Positions 25,746 to 37,112 of a stretch of 64,000 nucleotides of DNA are shown here, piece after piece. The position numbers were made by a program, and so were the translations under genes. How positions within the stretch are numbered: position 1 is the stretch's first letter; the number at the start of each line of letters is the position of its first letter. Source of the DNA: Chaetomium olivaceum. Lineage: Eukaryota; Ascomycota; Sordariomycetes; Sordariales; Chaetomiaceae. The stretch covers positions 1 through 64,000 of the forward strand of contig JAYWVB010000038.1 of NCBI GenBank assembly GCA_039881045.1. Direction: 5' to 3'. The notes under the pieces are model-generated. The model was not told the DNA's origin. It did not search any database and saw nothing but the letters and a program-made list of their open reading frames with translations.

Positions 25746-26489
25746 TGTTATCTTATTTCTTTTACGCCGACTTTTATTTTTCTCTTGGAGTCCCGCTTTT
25801 TGCTTTGAGGGTGCCAGTCCAATTCTTGGGATGGTATGGTTGTCTTTAAGCTTCAACATCCGATATTCAGTCAGGGGTGGTTGTCGCTGAGAAGCACAGT
25901 TTGCCCGTTTTGATAGGTATGAGCACGTTGTTAAGTACTGTAAACTATCGAACTTTCACATAGGTAAAAACAACACGTATTTGGAGCTGGTCAGAACTGC
26001 AACCCTCTTCAAACTTCCCCTTCGAACTCCCTCTCCACGCCCTCTTTCCATTTTCTCCCTTCTTTCCAGGTAGCCTCCTTTTTGCGCAACTTTCTCGAGC
26101 AGGAACCAAACCAGCTCTCAGCAATAGCCCCTCTTTGTTTAATCCAATATTTCCGCCATATTCTGATTGTTTTCTTTCCGGTCAATGCTCTCTCATTCTT
26201 CTCGGTAACCGAGCTCTCCCAACTCACATTTCCCCGCGAAACTTCAAACCCATTCCATCCAAAACAACAACCAACCTCAACCTAGTCGGCTGGCTAAAAG
26301 CGACTTTCATCGCAGCTGAGCCAAACTCATCAGACTGTTCTGATTCTTATTTTCTTTTCTGTCAACACGATAATCAGCTGCAAATCCACCTGTCGCCGCC
26401 TTTCCTTGCGCGACTGAAGCAGCCCACACCACATTCTCGAAACACCATCTCGCGGCATCACGACCGCGATAGACGGGTGGTTTCTACAA

Positions 26490-26665
26490 GTGAGTCGTAT
26501 TCCAATTCAATTGTTTCTGCCACTAGCGATATTATTGTCTTCCACTTAAGCACCGAGCCAAAATTGCGATTTTCTGGCATTTCATCTCTACCTGTTACTC
26601 CACAGCCGACACAGCAAATGGTACCATTTGTGTTGTTTTTGATAACCTGCGACTAACATATTCAG
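26490..26665 (+). other. Probable 5' UTR intron of the GTPase gene
   Basis: GTGAGT at 26490 and GACTAAC...TTCAG ending at 26665 have the features of a fungal intron, 10 bases before the GTPase start codon. This is inferred from signals only; there is no coding phase to test it. Confidence 0.45.
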
Positions 26666-26675
26666 CAGGAAGACC

Positions 26676-29600
26676 ATGGGTGACTCCGACCTAACGGACT
26701 TAATGAAGCTCAGCCAGCTTCAGGAGCTCATCTCGGGCAAGGCCCCGGACAAGTTGGAGAGCGGCATTCAGACCGGGTTTCGTATACTCGGAGACATCAA
26801 GAGGGCGTTTGCACTTGCAAACACTGTGCCTGAGATTGCCGAGTGGGTGAAATCCTGTAATACACTTCAAGCCCAGGCTGCTGCTCAGCCTTCGGTAGTG
26901 GGTGTTGTTGGTGGCACCGGAGCGGGCAAAAGCTCGGTAATCAACGCAGTTCTCGATGAGGAGTGCCTCGTCCCGACCAACTGCATGCGCGCGTGCACTG
27001 CAGTCATCACGGAGATTGCCTACAACAAATCGGACCGTGAGGATGAAAAGTACCGGGCAGAAATCCACTTCATTTCCGAAGACGACTGGGTCAAGGAACT
27101 GCGGGTAATGCTCGCCGATATGGAGGACGGTCAAGACACCCTCGGCGCAAACTACACCAACAGCGAAAGCGAGGCAGGAGTCGCTTACCACAAGATCCGT
27201 GCCGTCTATCCGTTTTTAAGGAGCGAGGAAATCAAGAAGGGCAAATTTGACATCGATGAACTGACAGCAGACGCCTCAGTCAAGGCTCTGTTTGGTACCG
27301 TCAAGCAGCTTACCAGCTCTAATTCCCAGGGTTTCTTGGAGCTTTTGAAGCGCTTTATAGACTCCAAAGAAAAAGCGCGTGGTGGAAAAAAGGTGCCTGA
27401 TGAGATGGAGTACTGGCCCCTGATCAAGGTTGTGAAGGTTTTTGTGCGGTCACCAATTCTCGAAACTGGCCTTATTCTAGTTGACCTGGTAAGCGGCTCC
27501 GAGATTCCACATGGTCGATCAATATTCTGACGCATTGTACAGCCTGGTGTTCATGATTCGAATGCCGCCCGGTCGGCAGTCGCCTCGAAGTATATTGAGC
27601 GATGCTCGGGACTCTGGGTCGTCGCGCCCATCACACGGGCGGTCGACGACAAAGTCGCCCAGAATCTACTTGGGAACTGTTTTAAGCGCCAATTACAACT
27701 CGACGGAACCTATTCAACCATCACCGTCATCTGTTCAAAGGCTGACGACATCTCCGTGACCGAAGCCCTGAAACTATTACCCGAGGAGGCCGAGGCTGTG
27801 CAGCTTCATGCTCGCACCGAACTTCTCGAGACGGACCGCGACGAGCTTCAAGAGAAATTTGACACGTTGAAGAAGCGGGCATCCGAGGCCAACGGCGAAC
27901 TTGAACAGCTCCTGGCAGATATCGACAACCTTCGATCGGCCATAAACAACCTGGGCGATGAGGATGACGTGATTTTGTTTTCTCCGGGGGGCTCCCGCAA
28001 GAGGCCGGCCCGGGAAGCAGCGTCAAAGGCTAACAAGCGTATGCGCCGCCAGCATGATGAGAATTCCGAGGATTCGGACTCCACTTAGTGTGAGGAGTCG
28101 ACTCTTTTGGAAGATGAGTTTGAAAAGGAGCCTATGCCACGCAAGGAGGCAAGGCAGCGACTGCTGGAGACCGAGTCCCATTTAAAGGAGTTGCGAGTGG
28201 AGCGCAAAGAGTTGGGTCGACTAATTCCCTTGACTCAGAAGCACCTCAAGGAGGTGAAGGCTGAAATCAAGGCACTCAAGTCCGACACAAGGCATGCTTG
28301 CATAAAATACCGCAACGAGTATTCGCGGCCTGCTATTCAGGCGCAGTTTGCCGAGGGAATTCGGGAGTGAGTTTCCATCAATTGCACTTGGACTGCTTGA
28401 CGACCCTAACGAGCTACCAGATTGGACCAAGACCATGCAGCCCATGACGAGGACAACTTCGACCCTAATTATGCATGCCGTGACTACGGCGATGTCGCCA
28501 AACAGCTCCCCGTTTTCTGTGTCTCGAGCAAGGCATACCAGAAGGTCTCCGGTCGACTTGAAAACGATGAGAGAGTGGCAGGTTTCACTCGTCTCGAAGA
28601 CACGGAAATCCCGGCTTTGCAGAGACACGCGCTGGGAATTGTCCAGGAGACACGAGAAGTAACCAGCCGTCGCTTCCTCCATGATCTCAGCCGCTTCTTG
28701 ACCTCACTTCATCTCCAAGTCGTTCAGTCCGACCAACCTCTGAAGCTCGCCGACAACATGAAGGAGAAAGAACTCGAATTACTCGCTATGGGCGATCTCC
28801 AGCTAGTAGGAACTCTCGGTGACCGAACAATGCATAGCCTGTTTTGATCTAGAACTGTGCACTAACCTAAAATCCCGTTTTCGTAGGAGCTCACCTCGAC
28901 GATCCATCAGTCTTTTGTCCGGTCTCGGGAGATAGTGCATTCGAACATCTCAGCAAAATACGAGTTGGCAGCTAAAGCTGCTTCAGAGGCCGCCATTCCC
29001 ACAGTCAATTCCTGGATATGTCGCAGGGACGATGGAGGGTTGGCATACCAAACCTTCCGTGCGACTTGTGTTCGAGAGTATGTTCTTGCGCTACTTTATC
29101 AACCTAGATTTTCGTTATTGACGTCTTACGTAGCGGTGTGTTCAAAGGTGTCAGGGGGCCAATGGATTTCAACACAGGTGAGCGAGGCGGCTGGCTTGTC
29201 GATGTCAGTACTCAGATACCTAACCTATGATAGCTCTCGCCGATCCCATGACGAAGCGACTGGTACGATCATGGGAACATGTTTTCTCGAGTGCTCTCCC
29301 GCAGAACGTAGATCTTCTCGCCGCGGCACTTGCAAAACTACTGAAATCTTTCCGGCTGCAGATGGCTAAGCGCCCAGAATTGAAGAAGGCCCCAACTTTT
29401 ACTTTAGTTACTCGACAGGCCGAGAACCTGGAAAGTAGTCTCAACGACACCGTGGAATATAAAGCAATACTCAGCGCTGGTCAAAAAGAGGCCAATCGAC
29501 TTTTTGTCCCCACTATTGCCTCACAGATGGCAGGCGCCTATACGCATTGCGTCGCAGAACGCGGTAAGAGCATATGACGCAACTGGTTCTTTCTAGGAAC

Positions 29601-30292
29601 TAACCGCTTGCTTCATAGGCACTGGATGTTTCAAGCGCATAAAGTCCCATGTGCTTACACACGTCAAGAGCGTGCGTGGTACCATGTTCAATGCAGCCAC
29701 GCGGAGTGTGGAAGGCGCCGTAAAGGACACTATCGACCACCTCGAGTCAGAAGTGACCGAGAAAGTGAAGGAGATTGTGGGCTTGATCAACAATGATTAC
29801 AGCTCTTTGCTCGTCGACCAGACCATCTTCAGGGCCTTGTCTAGCGCTCGGGATGACATCCGGAATCTACTCTCCCAGGTCGATCAACGTTTCGAACAGG
29901 TGCTGCGTTCCATCAAGCATGAGGATACAGCAGCCATGGATGTCGATTACAAAGCATCAGCAACCACACCCGGTCCGGGAACGTCACTTGAGGCCTCGAA
30001 ATCCAGCGGTGAAACTCCTATTGCCGCCAGCGCCAATCGAGCGTCCCCTTTCACTGGCAATGGCGAACTGCGGATCAAAAAGGAACCATCACTCGAGGGC
30101 TCTGAGGAGGGCTCTGACGAAGAATCTCACGAGGACTCTGACGGGGACTGTGACGAAGAATCTGACGAGAAGAAGTGTGACGAGGACTCTGATGAAGGCT
30201 GTGACGAGGGCTCTGACGAGGGCTCTGACGAGGGCTCTGACGAGGGCTCTGACGAGGAATATGATGATGATGTTGGTATGTGGGATGCTTGA
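26676..30292 (+). CDS. Dynamin-like large nuclear GTPase (SLIP-GC-like), with one in-frame TAG
   Basis: Exons 26676-27488, 27543-28366, 28421-28805, 28887-29077, 29134-29177, 29234-29563 and 29619-30292, all joining in phase with 53-81 nt introns; about 1086 residues. The N-terminal GTPase domain shows the P-loop GGTGAGKSSVINAV (about residue 90), a conserved Thr in CTAVITEI, DLPGV (G3, formed across intron 1) and SKADD (G4). A long coiled coil follows (about 360-520) with a KRPAREAASKANKRMRR basic patch that may be a nuclear signal, then a helical dynamin-like stalk. The C-terminus is an acidic Ser/Asp/Glu repeat. The fungal function is unknown; vertebrate SLIP-GC is nuclear. An in-frame TAG at 28086-28088 interrupts the basic/acidic segment, and conserved-looking sequence continues in the same frame. 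A 75-nt intron 28039-28113 (GTATGC..GAAG) would remove it, but its acceptor is weak. Confidence 0.8.
30208..30256 (+). repeat. 12-bp coding repeat for Gly-Ser-Asp-Glu
   Basis: Four tandem copies of GGCTCTGACGAG in the last exon of the GTPase gene encode GSDE repeats in the acidic tail. Looser copies extend upstream to about 30095. Confidence 0.9.
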
Positions 30293-30660
30293 ACACCTCT
30301 ATTTCCCGGAACCAGCTCAGGTGGTAGGATGCCATATGCATGGCTGGTTGATCTCTGTCTGGACTCGAAGGTTGCACACATATTGCTGGTTTGATGGGCG
30401 ACGCGCTTCGCCAAAGTCTGGTTTTACTTGCTGTTCGACGTATTGTACTCTTGTTCTCACATTGCCATTGGTTTGGAACGGTTAACCTGGTAGAGGGTTT
30501 CCATGTTCCGAATATCGACGATTCAATCCGGAGGAAGCCGCTGATGATGAGCGGGTCAATGTACACTCAGTACCTTAGCTACAATGGGCTGTATTCAAAT
30601 ACAAGGACTACAATCGTGCTGGCGGGGAGGTTCCCGAGTCCCGTATTTAGGGGCACAACG

Positions 30661-30988
30661 AGGCTGACTAGGGAGCCAACCTCGTACTTAAGACATGTAT
30701 CCATAGATGGGGCCAAGATCACGGGCTCCCTCTGGCCAAAAAAACTGATACACCAAAAATAAAGAAGACAAAAAGTCAAGAGATTTGTTCCACTTCGTTT
30801 TCTTAAGTTCAGGTTCAATTTGCCAAAAAAATAAAGACAAAAAGTCAGAGATTTTATTCCACTTCGTTTTCTTAAGTTCGGGTCCGATTTGACCGAGGAA
30901 TATCGCATCAAGCCAGCTCTGTGTACTTTTGGTGTATCGGTTTTTTTGCCCAGCAGGAGACGGGCTAGGCTTACTAGAGAACCAGCCG
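30661..30988. repeat. Nested repeat: tandem 65-bp units inside an inverted repeat, flanked by a direct repeat
   Basis: Two imperfect tandem units (about 30759-30824 and 30831-30893) share GACAAAAAGTC and CCACTTCGTTTTCTTAAGTT. They sit between inverted arms, CAAAAAAACTGATACACC at about 30737-30754 and its near-complement GGTGTATCGGTTTTTTTG at 30931-30948. Outside these lie diverged direct copies (AGGCTGACTAGGGAGCCA, 30661-, and AGGCTTACTAGAGAACCA, 30967-). Differences are mostly transitions. No coding capacity is visible. It could be a decayed MITE-like or LTR-like element; that identity is inference. Confidence 0.7.
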
Positions 30989-31914
30989 CACTAATGTCTG
31001 TTCTTGGTGGAAGAGGGGCGGAACTGGCTGATGCCTTCTGCCGTAGTTCCGTGAAGTCGTATTCGTGGGATTGAACGTAATGAGAATAAGACCTAGGCCA
31101 TCCGGCTCGTGATGACCCCGCTCACTACCAGATTTCGAGAGAGGAGCCGCAGACGCTGCCTCAATCCTCTTCCACCAACGCCAGGGCCCTGTTGAACGCA
31201 ACGAGTCAGTGACTGGCTACTCACGGTAAGGCTGTTGGAGCAGCCGTTCTGAGGCTACTCTGACCCGCAGCAGACCACGGGCGTTCCGTGCCAATCGGGG
31301 TGCTGTATTTGGTATCGTCGGGGTTGACCGGTAGAGATTTTCATCTAGCGGGCTGCATGGATAGATTGCGTGCAGCCGTGCAGGCGATGAAGGAGCGTTG
31401 TTCGGGTACTGCATCGCCAATCGAGGACACCCGTTGCCGACTGGTGCCGGTTTTGGGGCCCACGGCAGCCCCAGGAGCCCCCTCCCGCGAATAAGCGGAG
31501 CCTCCCTCCACTGGCCAAGGCGGGCACGGCGTGTGGGCGTGAAAGTCAAGGCGGGACTTGCAGGTTCTGGAACCCAAGAGTCCCAGAAGGTTGTCCCTCA
31601 CTGACGTTACCTTACCTCACCACCACATGCCAGCAAAACAGAGACAGCCCTAGCCTGATCAGGAGGCACAACTTCTTCCACAAAACACGCATCATTCTCG
31701 GCCCTTTCCCACAGCTCCCGTTTTATGCTTTTACGACCAATCCTTCCTTCACGGCTACTTATTAGGCTCACATAACCATCCCGAGTGTAACAGCGGCGCA
31801 GGTCATGTTTTGCAGCCTGCCGATCACCAATCAATCGAGTCACGCGCATCATTAACTGACGTCCGCGGGGTTGCCTCGAGCTCCGGCATCGCTCGTCTAC
31901 AACACAACAACACA

Positions 31915-33750
31915 ATGGACGACGCTGCCCGGCTCGTGGGCGAGTTGCAAGACAAGCTCGCCGAGCTCGATGGCAAGGTCGCTGCGTATCAACGCGACAT
32001 GCTAACAGAATTCCACAAACACATGGACGAGTGTCTCAAGAAGTATCCGGATCACGTCTCTGGGGAGGTCTCTCGAGCCATCGCCGCGTCCATGTCCACG
32101 GGCAGATACCCAGCGTTGATCTGCCTAAGTCGTGAGCCACCGGACTCGCCGGCAATCGACCGCACCGCCTGGGACGGTCGGAAATCGCCGCCACCCATCC
32201 TCCGCCACACCTCGGGCATCCCGAAGGAGAGCCCGAGGGACCCGCACGCGAGGGAGAAAGAATTTCAGGGACTTTTCACGCCAACTTACCTGCCACTGCT
32301 CGAGAACAGCCCGCGCGCTGCAATCACCGCCAATGTCGCCGCCGCCGACTTCCCGGGGAACAGCACTGGCTCTGTCGGCGGATAATGTGAAGAAGGTAGC
32401 GGAGTCCAAGCAGGCCGCTTTCCAGAATCACGAGGACAGGCCGAGTGCGATTCGGAGGCTGACCGATCAGTCTACGTCATCGCTTGACTCCTCCAGCAGC
32501 GACTCCAAAACCCGACGAAGCGCGCTACGGCGGTCGTCCAGCTCAGTTAAGGGCAGCCCACGCCGGGTGCGTTTTGAGTTTGAGGGCGAGGGTGTTTCCC
32601 GCATCTTCGTCACCCAAAGCATTGACAATCGCCCCGGTCGAGGAAAGTGGAGCTGAACCACAGCCCGAGGCGGAGGCACCGGTCGTGGCAACCGAGGATG
32701 AGTCAACTGCCTACTCGGGGACGTCACTTCTCGACGCTGTGGGGGAGGAGGACTCTCTCCCAAGACCAAGAAAGGTTTCTTCGACACAAGCATTGCAGGC
32801 ACTCACTCGGAGCCCGCTAGAAGAAGGGACGACGTGGAGAGTAGTCAACGCAGATACAGAAGAGCCCGCCAAAATGAACGGCACAAAACAATCAGCAAAG
32901 ACATCGGATCAGCCGGCCAAGACCGACTCGCAGACGACTATCCGGGCAAATGGCACCGGGTACTTTGCACATCGGCAGAAACCCGGACCACCGCTTGAGG
33001 ACTCGGCGATATATGACGACGATGACGAGAGCGCGTCCGACGAGGAGTTTCTCTCGATACCGATCAAGCGGAAGTCTCCCTCGTCCACTCCATCCCCTCT
33101 ACGCCCCCCCCTTCTACGGCTGCCCCTCGTATCCGGTTATCCAACGCCCCAGCTCCCGTGTCCCAAACCACCGCATCCGAAACCAACCAAAACCACGCCG
33201 CAGACGACGATGGCCTCAACCCGCTCTTCGACTTCGACGATGAAGCTGGGGGCCCCGCCACGTCTCAGTCACAAAAAGCCCAGAAATATCTCGCCGACCC
33301 CGACTCTTCCGACGACGAGAGCAGCACCCCACCAGGCCGTCTCCGCAACGAAGGTCGCGAACAACCACATCAACCAGCAGAAACAGCAGACCCCGCCTCT
33401 ACGGCAACCGCCGCTGCTGCCACCAAGATCCCGCCCATGTCCCCCTCAGCGGCGCTGTTCAGCCACAGCGTCGGCTCCTACATGGGCCGGTCCGTGGTGA
33501 TGCCCCGGTCAAGGATGCGCAGTTGTACGACGAGATTGCGGGCATGGAAGACGTGCAGCTGTATGTGGGCAGCATCAAGGATCTCTCGGCGATCCAGGCC
33601 GCAAGCATGGGGACGAGTTATCGGGCGTCGAGCCTGGCGAGGGGCGGCGTGCCGAGGAGCTTTTCGGAGAGGTTGGCGCTGGAGGATGAGATGGAGCGAA
33701 GGCATGCTAAGGGAGAGAAAGAAGAGGAGAGGGGAGTTAGAGGGGGATGA
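31915..33750 (+). CDS. Conserved fungal hypothetical protein, frame broken about four times
   Basis: I do not recognise a named domain, but one protein can be followed through three frames. It starts MDDAARLVGELQDKLAELDG (a heptad-like helix) and continues through IDRTAWDGRKSPPPILRHTSG, FQGLFTPTYLPLLE, RRVRFEFEGE, a disordered acidic and Ser/Pro-rich middle (YDDDDESASDEEFLS, LFDFDDEAGG, SSDDESSTPPGRL) and a C-terminal block LYDEIAGMEDVQLYVGS, GVPRSFSERLALEDEMERR. Frame changes fall at about 32300-32350 (one extra base), about 32590 (an extra G in GAGGGTG), 33104-33111 (C8 run, one base short) and about 33490 (one base short). The net change is zero, giving about 611 residues. No intron is needed. 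Low complexity and the modified frame suggest a regulatory or scaffold protein, but that is a guess. It may be a functional gene obscured by sequence errors or a genuine pseudogene. Confidence 0.6.
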
Positions 33751-34660
33751 GGTGTGAGTAAGGCATTGACAGGGGGATATTAGGGGGTAGATTTGCTTGG
33801 CTTTGGATTGCAATTTGCATTCAGCATTGGACAAGACGGGGTCGGGTACTATCGGCGAGGTTGTGGTTCGGATAGACTGGCTGATTGGGTGGGCGAACCC
33901 ATATACAGGTATCCTTCTATGTGCTGTACCATATTGGGTTGCATTTGGGGGGGTGTGCATGGTTGGAGTTGTGTGTGTGCATGGGGCTTGTACTGGTGGC
34001 TCGGGTCATAGCTAGAGTGAGACGAGGAAATGGAAGACCGTTAGGTGTCTTGTGATTTCTAGTACTTTACTGTGACTCTGATCTGGACTCTTGAGCGAAA
34101 GCGGAAAGTTTTGATTCTTGCATTCCCGCGATGCAAGTTGACATCAGCAAAAGCCGATGTGGGCCAGACCCGGCAGGGGTTGGCAGCCGGCGTGCCTGGA
34201 TCGCCGATCACCGGGGGCGCTCGTGGCTTGCCTTACCGGCCGGCCGATTCGGGCGGGGCCTCGTGGGAATGTGAAACCGACCAATCAGCGTACAAGCGAC
34301 CGTGTCAAGAGATTCAGGAGCTTGTCCTCCGAAACAGCGACATACACACCACGTACATCGGACTTTGTTGTTGAGGATTGCTCTTTTCTTCATTCAATTT
34401 TGACGGCGCGATCAATTGTCCCGGTAACCGTCGACAGCGCCAATGCGCCCGGCCATACCATCCATCCGGACTCGTCCTCCGCGATACACCCCCGAGCATG
34501 CGCATGACATTCGACTCACTCTAAAACACGAAAAGCTACCTAGCTAGCCACGAGTCGCGCGAGAACCATCCCAAGCCCCCGCCGGGCTCCTTGCCCTCGA
34601 CGGCGACAAACGAGCGAACCAGCTCAAAAACGAACACGTCCAACCACCCACCCACCCACC
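33751..34660. other. Spacer between the hypothetical gene and the glutaminyl cyclase gene
   Basis: No gene or RNA feature recognised. The part next to 34.66 kb is C/A-rich, typical of 5' leaders in this window. Confidence 0.5.
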
Positions 34661-35875
34661 ATGCGCCCGACACACCTCCTCCCCACCCTCCTCGCGGGCC
34701 TCCCCCTTTCACAAGCCTACACCCCGCTCTCCACCTCCCTCCTCCAATCCCTCCCCGCCCCCTCCGACACCGACTACGACCCCACCACGGGCACGCTCCT
34801 CGCGCCTTTACTCATCCCCCGCGTGCCCGGCACACCCGGCCAACAAGCCGCCCAGCACCACTTCGTCTCCTTCTTCCGCACCCACCTCCCGCAGTGGGAC
34901 ATCTCGTGGCAGAACTCGTCCGCCACCACGCCCGTGACAGGCGACCGCGAGCTGCCGTTTGCGAATATTGTGCTAAGGCGTGAACCGCCGTGGACGAAGG
35001 GGCGGCCTGGGGCGGCCGGGTATTTGACCCTGGTGGCGCATTATGATAGCAAGATTGAGCCGGAGGGGTTTGTGGGCGCGACGGATAGTGCGGCGCCTTG
35101 TGCGGTGTTGATGGATGTGGCGAGGGTGGTGGGGGGTTTTTGGGGAGGATGTGGGCGGGGATGGAGGAGGGCGGGGAGATGAAGGGGAGGGGGGGGCAGG
35201 GGGTGCAGATTTTGTTGTTGGATGGGGAGGAGGCGTTTGTGAGGTGGACGGATACGGATAGTTTGTATGGGTCGAGGTGAGTGATGGTTTTGTTTGTTTG
35301 TTTTATGTATGTGTGGGGGGTTGGGGGGTGAGGAGGGTTGGGTGATTGATTGATAGGGGGGTGTTTGCTGACTGATGGCGGATAGGGCACTTGCGGAAGA
35401 GTGGGAAAACACCACGCACCCCGCCAAGTCGACGTTCAGGAACCCGTTACAGCAGATCAGTCTGTTTGTGCTGCTCGACCTGTTGGGCGCGGCTGACCCG
35501 GAGGTGCCGTCGTACTTCCAGGGCACGCACTGGGCATACAAGCGGATGGCGGCCCTCGAGGGTCGGTTGCGGCAGATGGGCCTGCTGGAGAGCAAGCCTA
35601 GAGGCGGCCAGTTCCTGCACGAGAGTGGGAAGATGTCCACGCAGTTTAGCGGGGGTGGGTTTGTGGGCGACGACCATGTGCCGTTCATGATGAGGGGTGC
35701 GCCCGTGCTGCATCTGATCCCCTCGCCGTTCCCACATGTATGGCATACCATGGAGGACGATGGGGAGAATTTGGATGTTCCGACCATCAAAGACTGGGCG
35801 AGGATTGTCACCGCGTTTACGCTGGAGTGGATGGATGTTCAGAATACGGAACCCAAAGGAGAGGGACAGCCATGA
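34661..35875 (+). CDS. Secreted glutaminyl-peptide cyclotransferase (M28-type zinc enzyme), one frame break
   Basis: Converts N-terminal Gln (or Glu) of secreted proteins to pyroglutamate in the secretory pathway. Exons 34661-35276 and 35386-35875 (109-nt intron) give about 368 residues. A signal peptide is visible at the N-terminus (MRPTHLLPTLLAGLPLSQAYT). Motifs in family order: HYDSK, GATDSAAPCA (zinc Asp), LLLDGEEAF (catalytic and zinc Glu), SLYGSR, LLDLLGAADPEVPSYF, GDDHVPFMMRGAPVLHLIPSPFPHVWHTMEDD (second acidic site and zinc His; the motif spans about 35668-35760). All known catalytic positions are present. One base is missing in the G6T5 stretch near 35130-35146, between the DVARVVGG and FLGRMWAGMEE sequences. 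It is unlikely to be an intron because only one base is needed to restore frame. Confidence 0.9.
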
Positions 35876-37112
35876 CTCTATACACGGGATTCTTACAGAC
35901 CGGGTGCGGTGGCTTAGCTTGGTTTGTTGGTGAAGCTATGGGTGACACATACATGTCCTTGGGCACTTATACCCCCGGAGATGGCCCGTTGAGGAGGACA
36001 ACACTGGACACAAAGCTCCGAAGGGAAGCTTTGAAAACAGGGAGCTTCGGCAGTGGTTTTCTCGGTTAGGTTGGTTAGTTGGATAGTAAAACAGACAACT
36101 GTCAAGTACAGCGAGTCTGGCCCTATGCCTTCCTTGGTTGGGTTTGAGGGTCTAGGCCTTTGTTAAACTCAATATCGACTACCGACACACCCACTGCCTC
36201 AACTACATACTTTTCAGCAGTGCAAACTGAGGTGGCCGTGTTACAAGCAGGACGGCCGGAATGGAGCCCAAGGGAGTACGTACACGGTGTGGGTAAGCCG
36301 TGCGACGTCTAACCGTCTCAGTCACGCAACTTGCTCTTCCAGACTCTACTGTCTCACCTTGCCATTAAATTGCCATTTGGGGCTATATTATAAACTCTCA
36401 CTATTTGTTCTCAGACAGTATCCGCTTCTTTTTTTAGTTTACCTCCATCCCAGCTCAGCTGTGCCTCTCCGCCCAACCTCTCCATCGCAACTTACACAGT
36501 CCAGCTATGTACTCACACGGCCAAATCACACTGTCTGCCCCCCAACGTGCTGAGCGACTAGTGGGGGCGGGGTATTGAGGCGGCCGGCCTTTGCGACCTG
36601 ACATGTGTTTCGGTTGGCTTGAAACATCCATCTCACCCTCACCCGCACCCTCACTTCGTACCCATTCCCATCATCAGCCAGGAAACAAAAAGCGGAACAC
36701 CCAGGAGCAGCAACTCTCTCCTTCAACTTCCGTCTAATCATTACTGCCCCTGTGTCTGCTTGTTGTACCTGGCCACCAACGCGTGCAGAATTCGCCACTA
36801 AGCGGTCAGCCAGCCGTTGTTCATAACCCGAACGTTTCACCAGAAGAGTTACTCCTGCCTTCCCCTTCAAAAGGTGCAGGCAAACTCTCTTCCTCCATCA
36901 CGGCCTCTCACGCATCCTCGCCGAGGATACCTCCTGAACCACAACAGAATTCTCTTCACGACACTGTTACTGCTGGCAGCCTTCTTTTCAGCCCCCCTCA
37001 TTCGGCCTCTCTTCGACCGCCACCCATCGCCCGTTTCGCTATCACCGGCGGCCTCCACCCAACAAATAATTCATCCCTACAAACCACGAGCGCTCAGCCC
37101 ACTATCAGAAAT
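35876..37112. other. Upstream region of the CDK gene
   Basis: No gene recognised. A TATTATAAA stretch at 36385-36393 is a possible TATA element, and the last 500 bases are pyrimidine-rich, as expected of a long 5' leader. A + frame at 36783-37229 runs through the leader and first exon out of phase and is not called. Confidence 0.45.

Noticed and set aside
26009..26227. 72-codon minus-strand Lys/Glu/Trp-rich frame
   Set aside because: Arises from the polypyrimidine-rich leader on the + strand; not a protein-like sequence.
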